Source: Siphonodentalium dalli (taxonomy: Eukaryota; Mollusca; Scaphopoda; Gadilida; Siphonodentaliidae). Taken from it: a stretch of DNA of 64,000 nucleotides. Where the stretch lies: contig CP136061.1 of the NCBI GenBank assembly GCA_032622095.1, forward strand, positions 21,948,991-22,012,990, given 5' to 3'. Shown piece after piece: positions 38,814 to 50,800 of this stretch. The notes under the pieces are model-generated. The model searched no databases. It was not told the DNA's origin and saw nothing but the letters and a program-made list of their open reading frames with translations. A program made the translations under genes and the position numbers. Position 1 is the first letter of the stretch, and each line of letters starts with the position of its first letter.

Positions 38814-41800
38814 CAACGAAGTTAGGGGGGTATACTGGAATCAGCTTATCCGTCTTTCGTCCGTCTGTCCGTGAACACAAATTTGTCCGGAGTTTTTCTC
38901 AGTTGTTTTTTTTATCAATTTCCGTGAAACTTGGCACAGACATCAACCACCATGGGAACCTGTGCAACTGCGAAAATGACGTCTGTCGGACATTTTTTGG
39001 TGGAGTTATCCCCCCTTTTTGGACTTAGAAATTTTTCGCAACATGTTTAATTTTGTTCGAGCTCTTATTCCTACATTTTTAGGTCAATTTTTAAAAAACT
39101 TGGCACAGATATTTAGTACCAATGGAACCTGTGCACCTGCAATTATGACATCTGTCCGACATTGTTTGGTGGAGTTATCCCACTTTTCCGACTTAGAATT
39201 TTTTTTGCAACATGCATAATTTTGTCCGAGCTTTTATTCCTACATTTTTAGGTCAATGTTTATTAATCTTGGCACTGATATTTAGTACCATGGGAACCTG
39301 TGCACCTGCGATTATGATGTCTGTCCGACTTTTGTTTGTTAAGTTATTCCCCTTTTTCGACTTAGAACATTTTCGCAACATGCATAATTTTGTCCGAGCT
39401 TTTATTCCTACATTTTTCAGTCAATAGGTTTAAGATTAGGGTTAGAGTTGTGCACCTGCAATGGGAACTGTTATTTTATTATTTAACTAAATGTTTACTG
39501 ACATGTGAAACATCTTAGTATTTTAAAAACACGAGACAGTCACACCTCTAGTTTATATTGGGGGATGTTAAGTAATTTTATAGGAATTACCACTGCATAT
39601 TTTGCCACGCCCCAGCAATGTTCTTGTTAGCGCTATACTTGTACTATGACATAAATGACAAACAAAGATACATATTAAGATGAAACAGAAGCATATCATA
39701 GGGAATTGAACACAGACTATTAACTATGTCCCACCTCCAGTAAGAAACAATGTCTTTGATTGGTCAATAACTTATAATAATGTTGTCTTACCAAGTGGAT
39801 ATGACATTGCCTTTCGGGGTAATATAGCTAATATTTTCTGATATTTTATTGAAATAATTCCTCATGAATGAGTATAACAAAATTTCTACATGTATTTACT
39901 GATAAACTTCTGAATTTTTTAAAGGGAGCTCAAGAAATATTTCAAGAATTTCCATACGAGTATGTGTCGCCAGAATATTTACCCAAGATTTCCAGAATAG
40001 GAGGTGAGCAATACATGTTATCGCTGCAGTGAATTGATCTGAGCGAAGTATCACGTTGAGTGGAAGAGGTCAGATCTCTGGATCAAATGAGCCACTGCTG
40101 GCATCAAGTTGGATCCAGCGATCTGACCTCTTCAAATTCTGTTATGAATTGAAACCCCATATGTAGGCCACTAGTATAACAAGAATAAACAAGGAACTAA
40201 TGAGTGGTTCCGCCTCCAATTTTCACCCAGAGTTATGGCCCTTTGTTGAATTACCATCGGCATATTTTGCCACTCCCTAGTGATGCTCTTGTTTATTTTT
40301 ATAATTGTTTGTAGTAACTTTTTTTGTGGGTGATTTTAACAAATGACGATTGTGTATTGAGTAGAGAGGGTGATTTTAACAGATGACGATTGTGTATTGC
40401 AGTCACTAAAAAGCTGTATGCTTGTGTATTGAGTAGAGAGGGTGATTTTAACAGATGACGCTTGTGTATTGCAGTCACTAAAAAGCTGTATGCTTGTGTA
40501 TTGAGTAGAGAGGGTGGTTTTAACTGATAACGATTGTGTATTACAGCCAATAACAAGCTGTATGCTTGTGTATTGAGTAGAGAGGGTGATTTTAACTGAT
40601 AATGATTGTGTATTACAGCCACTAACAAGCTGTATGCTTGTGTATTGAGTAGAGGGGGTGATTCTGATGACGATTGTGTATTGCAGTCACTAAAAAGCTG
40701 TATGCTTGTGTATTGAGTAGAGAGGGTGATTTTAACAGATGACGATTGTGTATTGCAGTCACTAAAAAGCTGTATGCTTGTGTATTGAGTAGAGAGGGTT
40801 GTTTTAACTGATAACGATTGTGTATTACAGCCACTAACAAGCTGTATGCTTGTGTATTGAGTAGAGAGGGTGGTTTTAACTGATAATGGATTGTGTATTA
40901 CAGCCACTAACAAGCTGTATGCTTGTATAGTGAGTAGAGAGGGTGATTTTAACTGATAATGATTGTGTATTACAGCCACTAACAAGCTGTATGCTTGTGT
41001 ATTGAGTAGAGAGGGTGGTTTTAACTGATAATGATTGTGTATTACAGCCACTAACAAGCTGTATGCTTGTATAGTGAGTAGAGAGGGTGATTTTAACTGA
41101 TAATGATTGTGTATTACAGCCACTAACAAGCTGTATGCTTGTGTATTGAGTAGAGAGGGTGGTTTTAACTGATAATGATTGTGTATTACAGCCACTAACA
41201 AGCTGTATGCTTATGTATTGAGTAGAGAGGGTGATTTTAACTAATAATGATTGTGTATTACAGCCACTAACAAGCTGTATGCTTATGTATTGAGTAGAGA
41301 GGGTGATTTTAACTAATAATGATTGTGTATTACAGCCACTAACAACTGTTTGCTTGTGTATTGAGTAGAGAGGGTGGTTTTAACTGATAATGATTGTGTA
41401 TTACAGCCACTAACAAGCTGTATGCTTGTGTATTGAGTAGATAGGGTGGTTTTAACTGATAACGATTGTGTATTGCAGCCAATAACAAGCTGTATGCTTG
41501 TGTATTGAGTAGAGAGGGTGGTTTTAACTGATAACGATTGTGTATTGCAGCCAATAACAAGCTGTATGCTTGTGTATTGAGTAGAGAAGGTGATTTTAAC
41601 TGATAACGATTGTGTATTGCAGCCAATAACAAGCTGTATGCTTGTGTATTGAGTAGAGAGGGTGGTTTTAACTGATAACGATTGTGTATTGCAGCCAATA
41701 ACAAGCTGTATGCTTGTGTATTGAGTAGAGAGGGTGGTTTTAACTGATAACGATTGTGTATTGCAGCCAATAACAAGCTGTATGCTTGTGTATTGAGTAG

Positions 41801-44800
41801 AGAGGGTGGTTTTAACTGATAACGATTGTGTATTGCAGCCAATAACAAGCTGTATGCTTGTGTATTGAGTAGAGAGGGTGGTTTTAACTGATAACGATTG
41901 TGTATTACCGCCACTAACAAGCTGTATGCTTGTGTATTGAGTAGAGAGGGTGGTTTTAACTGATAACGATTTTGTATTGCAGCCAATAACAAGCTGTATG
42001 CTTGTGTATTGAGTAGAGAGGGTGGTTTTAACTGATAACGATTGTGTATTGCAGCCAATAACAAGCTGTATGCTTGTGTATTGAGTAGAGAGGGTGGTTT
42101 TAACTGATAACGATTGTGTATTGCAGCCAATAACAAGCTGTATGCTTGTGTATTGAGTAGAGAGGGTGGTTTTAACTGATAACGATTGTGTATTACCGCC
42201 ACTAACAAGCTGTATGCTTGTGTATTGAGTAGAGAGGGTGGTTTTAACTTATAACGATTGTGTATTGCAGCCAATAACAAGCTGTATGCTTGTGTATTGA
42301 GTAGAGAGGGTGGTTTTAACTGATAACGATTGTGTATTGCAGCCAATAACAAGCTGTATGCTTGTGTATTGAGTAGAGAGGGTGGTTTTAACTGATAACG
42401 ATTGTGTATTGCAGCCAATAACAAGCTGTATGCTTGTGTATTGAGTAGAGAGGGTGGTTTTAACTGATAACGATTGTGTATTACAGCCACTAACAAGCTG
42501 TATGCTTGTGTATTGAGTCGAGTGGGTGATTTTAACTGATAACGATTGTGTATTACAGCCACTAACAAGCTGTATGCTTGTGTCGTGAGTCGAGAGGACC
42601 ACTATGTGAGGAAGAAGGGTGGAAAATTCGACAGCGATGAATTCGATCAACATCCAGATAGATATGTATCTACCTTCAGTCATAAGGTCAGTGGCAGGTC
42701 TTCAGTTAGGATAGGATAGGAGCATTTTATTTGCAATAGACACATGGAAAGTACAAATATAAATATATATTTTAAAGGCCCACTTAATTTTCGAGCCCCC
42801 AGATCACATATATAAAATATATGCCATAGTATATACCATTTACACAGGGGCCTGTAACGCACTCCGCTGTCTGCCCCCCTTTTGCGCTGCCTATATACGC
42901 CGCTTCTATATACGCGCCTGCTTCACGCTAATGGTAGTATAATAGACACAAAGGGAACTGTAGAAATTCACCTTTTTACCATCCCTCGGCAATTGGACAA
43001 ATTTAGGCCATTCACACCAGTAATGCTAACAATATAGCCACGGATGTATTGGCGAAGAATTCATCTTTCAATCAATACCACAAACTCCCATCAGAACCAT
43101 TCATATACATAGCATTTGATAAATTTTTAACCACCGAATATTGTCTCCGAAGATTCTAATACTGAGCGGTGATTGGCTGCTTCTACTATTGCAGTCATAG
43201 CCCGGTGGCTTAGGGTCAAAATTTAGCAAAATCGTGACAGACCGGATTAAAGCATGAAACTTTGCCGATATGTAAAATGGGATATGGGAAATGTTTTTAG
43301 AGGGGGGTGCCCGGGCTGCGGGTCATGGTTCAGGAGAATTTCTGGTTTCCATGGTAACGTCATAAAATATTTGGGGAAAAGTGAAAAAATGCCCCAGTAT
43401 GGAAACAGTTAGACTTGTGTTTGAATAAATGATGTGAACTCATAGTGAAATCAATGGTCCATCAACTGAACTGGGACACTATGACATGTAGGGTCAAGGT
43501 CAACCACTAAGGTTAAGGTCATTGGAAAATATATCATTTTTCTGTCTATTTTTTATTGATGGTCTCATATGCCGCCAACCCTCATGCTTTAGTCAAAAGG
43601 CATTCCCTTTCATATATGCACAAACAAATAGGGCATCACCACCATGTTCAATTTGGTATATGATATACTTTATTTCATATGGTCGTTGTTTACTTTTGAT
43701 AACCTTAAGTTTAGATCATCACATTTTTTAGATACCACTTTTTATGGTATTTGTGCAATTACGGCCTGGACTATGCTAAAGATAAATACAGTGAATTTTA
43801 ATTTTACCCTCACAAATAAATATTAAATATAGTCATACGACGTAAATATAGAGCGATTGTGTTGTGTTAATATTAGTATTAGAGTTTTTGGGTTGAGTTG
43901 GTAATTTTAATACACAACATATATCTTGTTGCCATGGCAACTGTTAGCGAAAATATCGCAACATTACCATTTTCGAATGAAAATGATAAGGCTTTGCGAA
44001 TAATTTCTCAGAATTAATTCCACCGACATGTCCTATATCAGAAATTCATTCACTTCGGAGGTAAAATATTGACTTATATGAACATAATTATGGTTTCCAT
44101 GACAACCATTATCCCAAATAATGTCACAATATCCAATTTAATTGACTTTTTGTGTATTACTTCCTCAATTTCGTTCAGAAAAACTTCAATGCGTAATACT
44201 ATCCGCGGGGTAAGTTAGTTATAAATGTCCATTACAAATAATATGTTGGGTGGACCCAATGTACTTGTTTCCATAGCAACTGTTTCAAATTTGATCACTG
44301 ACATAGTAACATTTCTGTCAACTTCAGTAGACTTTAGAAGATTATCGAATGCTAAAATCCACATGGGTAACATATTATTACCGAAAAAGGCAACCACATA
44401 AATTAATTATACCTGTTGTACTATTCCATGTAATTCGATTCTGTCCTATCCATGCAAAAATGAAAAACACGTTGTTCTATGATCGGAGACGTGGCTAGAT
44501 GGTCTCCCCTGGGAGTGTCTGCCTTGGAATTTTCAACTGAACCCTCCCACTTGATCCACACCAACATATGGGTCTGGTCCAACCATTTTTGACGGAGATA
44601 TGTCCCTTTTCGACTCAGATGTGACATGTGGATCATAAAAATACAGGTAAAATTCGAAAATGGTTTGGTTCAATGAATGTTATCTGTTATGCCCCTTTTT
44701 GTCTGGGGACGGGAACTTCATTTAGTGTGTACAATTTAACCCTCTCTGTTAAACTTTCCACCAACGCCCCAAGGTCTCATGGGAGCATGATTCTCTCAGT

Positions 44801-47800
44801 CCATATCCATACTGCTGTGTACCGGTACTCCCTGATAGTACGGTCGTTGTCACACCCCATGTCTTTTGATCTAGATTGTAGATCCCTTCAGGCCGTGGTC
44901 TTTTTCCATTCCCTTTTCTCAATTTTCAGCCGATGTTTATCAAAACTCGACTGTTAATATGGCGAGAGACCGTTGGCGGGCGTCCTTGTATAACAGCGCC
45001 TTTTTTTATGGATTCTGACCATTTTTGAACGATTTTTGATGAAAAACATGGCCGCCGGCTGCTATCTTGGATTTCACTCTTTGTATGACTAAATCCTTTG
45101 CCACACCATACAGACCATATCCCTCATCGGTTCAACACCAAACTTCATACCAATCATCTGGGTGACCTCCGTTAAAAAACATGACTGCCAGCAGCTATTT
45201 TGGATTTCAAAATTGAATCCATCGCCGCACATTGTAACCCGCATTTATGATATATTTTATACATGTTAACTGACCTTTGGAAAAAATGAGCAGAACTGTG
45301 CAATGTAAGTGAGGCATACATTTACTTATAAATATTCCAACTCAATGGAACCAAAATCGTCATTTTGACTAAAAATGACCGGCAAAATGGCGGCTAAATT
45401 ATGGGGGGAGTAGATATATTGCCCCAGCCCGCCGTGCAATCACTTACAAGTTGTGGTTGATAGATAAAATCGACTTATATGCCTTCTACATTGAATACTA
45501 ACATTGCTGATACACCTTGGTTAATAGTTACTATTGTAACCACTGACATTACCAGAACTATTGGATTTTTCTCTCACAAAGTTAATATATGATTATGAAT
45601 TATGTATATGCAAGTCTGGAAGGTATGAATGGCCGTGTGTGGGTTATTTGTATATCTGGAAGAGCTGTATGGTCATTTGTGAGGTGTATATGTATACAGT
45701 GTTCGCGCTGAACCGAACAATATTGTGGGCAAAAGTTTGGCCAAATGTATAACAATTTATTCAAATTAAATCCTCATTTTCTGAGCAGTTCAGAATTGAT
45801 GGCTAAACTTGTTTTAAACTTTATTTGTTACTCAGAATAAAATCATAATTAAAACAACTTTAAACAACAAAATATTTTAGGAACATAATTATAGGTCGCT
45901 AACTAATAAAGTAATGAGCTGTGTTATTTGTCATTGCTATTTTCTCCGGGATAAAAACAAAATGTTGCTTATTATCGTGAGATGATAACTGTTGAATATC
46001 TATTGATTTCAAACCTTTCATGATGTGAAGCTAGGTCATTATTAGACGGGAGGCAGGTTTTCATGGTACGATATTTCCGAAGTGCGAAATACTTTCGTAA
46101 CCCTAACTTCGTAGAGTCTGTCGATCTATTCAGCGCTTTTGAATTAGCTTCCCGTCTTCATTTGGGGTAAACAAAATGTTTGGCCAAATTAAATTGTTAT
46201 TGGCCAATTTCGAAAAAAATTGGCCATTGGCCAATTTGGCCACTGACAGTGCGAACACTAAGTATACCTGGGGTGACCGTATGGTCATGGTTAGGGTGTA
46301 TATGTATATCTTGGGTGGTTATATGGCCATCGGTGTGGATAATATGTATACTGGGGTGACTGTATGGGTAATGGTGAGGTGAATAGGTATACATTGCGTG
46401 ACTGTATGAGCATGACTGTGGTGAATATGTATACAGGGAGTGACTATATGGTTATGGGTCAGGCCTGGGAGTGTACCTGGTGTGCCTACATGGTGACTCA
46501 TTACTGCATGGACATGTGTGAGGTGTACAGGTGTACCCACTTGTGGCTGTATGGCCATGTATGAGGTGTTTGTCTATAAAACAGGTGGCCATATGGCCAT
46601 TGGTGGGGTGTATATGAAGGCATTGATTTACTCTGTTGTCATGGTTGGTGTATATGTATATCTCGAGTGACTATATGGCAATGGGTGTGGTGAATAGGTA
46701 TACAGGGAGTGACCATATGGTCAATGGTGAGGTGAATATGTATACAAGGAGTGACTATGATCCTGTGTGTGGACCATAGGTATACAAAAAGTGACCATAT
46801 GGTCATGGGTCAGTTGCAGGAGTATACCCGGTGTACCTGCATGGTGACTCATGTCTGTATGTCCATGTGTGGGGTGTGCATGTATACCCAAGTTTGGCTG
46901 TAGGCCACAGGTGAGGTGTTTGTGTATAAAGCATTTAGCTGCATGGCCATTGGTGAGGTGTATATGTATACCTGGAATGATTCAATGGTCATGGGCGGGT
47001 GTATATGTATATCTTGAGTGGTTATAGGACCATGGTTGTTGCGAATATGTATACATGGAGGCCAATAGTCAGGTGAATATATGTATACAAGGAGGGACTG
47101 TATTATAGCCCATCACTGTATGATCATGCATGTGGTGAATAGATATATAGTGACTATATAGTCATGGGTCAGGTGTATGAGTATACTTGTTGTGCCTGTA
47201 TGGTGACTCGGGCTGTATGGTCATGGGTGAGGTGTTTGTATATAAAGTGAGTGGTTATATGGTCATTTGTCTGGTCTATATATAGAGAGACACTATGGCC
47301 ATGGGTGTGTCGCAAAGGTGGGCCTATGGTGGCTATCGATTTCCACAATAACTCAAGTATATGCTAATCAATAGAGATGTTTAGTTTTCAGTTGATTAAG
47401 TAACATTTAAATAACCAAGTACTAGTGAGTTACAATTTGATACCTGTTCAGAACAGCATAGAATAATGTATGGGATATATGTGGATTTTTTACATATCTG
47501 ATTGCCATTTTGCAAGCCATCTTGAGTAATTTTGTCTAACAAATACCACTGTGTGACACATTTAAGACAGTTCAAAACGATAAGATAAACACCTTTAATA
47601 CCAAAGATAGTTCAATTTTACTTGAAAAAAAATGGTCCAAACCTGAAAAGTTAATTTGTATATCACATTTGTGAGAGAGAAATCCAATATGTCTGGTAAT
47701 GTCAGTGGTTACAATAGTAACTATTAACCAAGGTGCATCAGCAATGTTAGTATTCAAAGTATAGAAGGATTATAAGTCGATTTAATTCATGAACTACAAC

Positions 47801-50800
47801 TTGTAAGTGATTGCAAGGCGCGCTGGGGCAATATATCTAAACATTTTCCATAATATGACTGCCATTTTGGCGGTCATTTTGAGTCAAAGTGACCATTTTG
47901 GTTCCATAGAGTTGGAATATTCATAGGTAAAGGTGTGCCTCATTTACAATGCACAGTTCTGCTCATTTCTTTTTGTAATATGACTAGGATCCCAATGGTG
48001 ATTTTATGTGAAATTTTATAGCACGTTCTGTAAAATCAAAATTTTGAGAGAACGGAACGGACTGCGACTCACAGAATGGCATATTTCATTGCTCCAATGA
48101 TCAGTTAACAATAAAAATATATAATAAATGCGGGTTGCAGCGTGCGGCTACGGATTCAAATTTAAAATCCAATGATCTGTTAACTTAAACAATTTAAAAT
48201 AAAGTTGCAATTCTCATCAGTTTCAAACAGCAGAAACTAATCTAGAAAATATTAGTGAAAAATAGTCACATTTTCCACAACCAGTGGCCATTTTGATGGC
48301 CATCTTGGAATCGGGATTTCCAATTTTGCCATAAAATGCTAGCATTGTGTCTTAGCTTCACAATAATATATACATTTGTATACAATTGTCAAGATTTACT
48401 CTCTATAATTTGCATCAAACTAACTTATAGTGCCTCGTCTTAAAACACGGCGACCATGTGGGACGCCATCTTGTTTCGTCTCTACACAGCCACTTTCTTT
48501 CCGTGTTAACATTGCTTAAAAGTTGAGGGACATAAAAATAAAGAAAATGAGTGAGGTGAAGTGAAGACCTGTGGTGTGCGGTGTAGAAGTACCCTATCAG
48601 CTTCCAGACTATTATATTTGCATTTGCATTGCCATCGCGTGACCTTTTGACATCTTGTGACGTCGTCAGTGATATAGAGTATTCCAATACCTACAAAATG
48701 ACACACCACCTGTTAAATTCAATCACAATGACATCCCCATAAATGGGATACTATTTCCCCCACCCCATCATAATGGTAACACATTAGGGTACATACCAAT
48801 ACCAAAGAAGTTAAGTTATGGGGTGCACCAGGGGTCCTACAAGCCCATGGACTAATGCAACAAATTGAGGTAGGTTAATTATACAGACAAATAATATGAC
48901 CTAAAGTGATAAAGACAGCATTATTTTTACAATGACTTTGACCTTGACCTTTCGCGATGACCTTGACCCTTGAGATGAGTACTGGCGGTCCGTTATGGAG
49001 AATATATGTATATAAATAATATTATATAACTATATCCACCAATAAGTCAACTGCTATCATCAATATACTTCATATATGATCATTTTTCAGAATTCTCAGA
49101 AATCACACACTGTTGCTATGGTAACACCATTTTTTAGGAAACTGAGTGTTAAGAAGCGTGTCAACGTTGGTATCCAATGTCTCCAGTATATGGGCTTTAT
49201 GAAAAAATATGTTGCTGAAAATCCACAAAACATTTTACGAAACCCTTTTTTTTTATTACAAATGACAGGCTATTACCATGGCAGTTGGGCAGCTCAGATA
49301 CAAAATTCTGAAATTTCAGACCCTGATTATGACAATTCAAACAGTTCAAACTGGAAAATGAAATACATCTATAAGCCAGTTCATACACCAAATTGAGGGC
49401 AAGAAACCTCCAATTCTACATAAATTACATGGTTTGGGTTAATTGCGAAATAGGTACATTTAGGGGCAGGTGAATGTTGAATTACTTGTTGTAAATGAAC
49501 AAATTAATAAATGACCTTGACCTTAGTGGATGACCTTGACACAAATGTCTCTCCCCATTTATATTATGAAGTGGCCAACCACTTGTATTCTCAACGTTGT
49601 TACTAATATCAAACATAGTACCAATTAGTTTCACAGAAACAGGTATTTCCTGATTCCTCCAATTTTCCAGATGCTGTTGCCATGGAAACCAGATTTATTC
49701 CTCACCAATATATGGTAGTCCGGGCACCCCCCGCCAAAAAGATTACCCTTTGTTCAAAGAACATATGTACCAAATGTCATGCTTTAATCCGGCCAGTCAC
49801 GATTTTTTTGTTAATCCACTGGGCTATCATGGAAAGGTCAGGTCATAATGAATATTAAAATGAGGCGCTGCGTGATTCGTAAACAAAAAATGAAAAAAAA
49901 GTTGGAATTATCGACAGATTTCTCCTCTATAGAAATTGTTTACTGACGATGTGTTGATTTGTATGAGTAAATAAATTATTAGCCGACAAGAAATCCCTGA
50001 GCGCTAGATATTTAGTTGATCGTTTGACCGATTTTTAATTATAGTAAGCCATGCGGGGGTGAATTATTTACACTCTTCGGAGACAATATTCGTTGGTTAA
50101 AAATTTATCAAATGCTATGTATATGAATGGTTCTGATGGGTATGGGAGTTTGGTATTGATTGAAAGATGAATTCTTCGCCGATGCATCCGTGGCTATATC
50201 GTTAGCATTACTGGTGTGAATGGCCTAAATTTGTCCAATTGCCGAGGGATGGTAAAAAGGTGAATTTCTACAGTTCCCCTTGTGTCTATTATACTACCAT
50301 TAGCGTGAAGCAGGCGCGTATATAGAAGCGGCATATATGGGCAGCGGAAAAGGGGGACGGACAGCGGAGCACGTTACAGGCTCCTGTGACTGTTTGAAAG
50401 AGGAAGCTTCAAAACATTGTATTATCAACTTATCCGGTGTAATAAACTGTGAACATGTTGTTTTTATTGAGTTACAAGCGTGTTTTTGTGCATAAGTTTC
50501 ATCTGTATTTTAGTGAAAAGCCTATTACTTTCAATAGAGGGGGAATAACTATCTTAAAGATAGAGTTATTCCCCTTCCATTGAAAATACATTTTTAGTTA
50601 GAATTATGATGCTTTCTGGGAGCCATAATGGGGGGAATCTTTCTATGATTTCAGCTGTTTTCTATTTCTCTATGGGCATCTTCTGAGACAGACGTTTCAA
50701 ATGGTGAGGAATTATAATATTTTAATCATATTTTATGGTATAAATTGTTATTAAAACCGTATATCAAGGCACTAAAAAAATAATAATCGGTGACTCAAAA

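Noticed and set aside
40299-42568. Long open frames (300 and 409 codons) on the - strand with repeats of [24 protein letters not shown]
   Set aside because: They are produced by the 72-bp minisatellite, whose length is a multiple of three. The array derives from the AASS splice acceptor on the other strand, and no start context, domain or flanking exon supports a protein.
46176-46564. Open frames in the ATGTATAC minisatellite on both strands
   Set aside because: They are low-complexity translations of degenerate repeats (His/Thr-rich on one strand, Met/Tyr/Val-rich on the other) with no domain.
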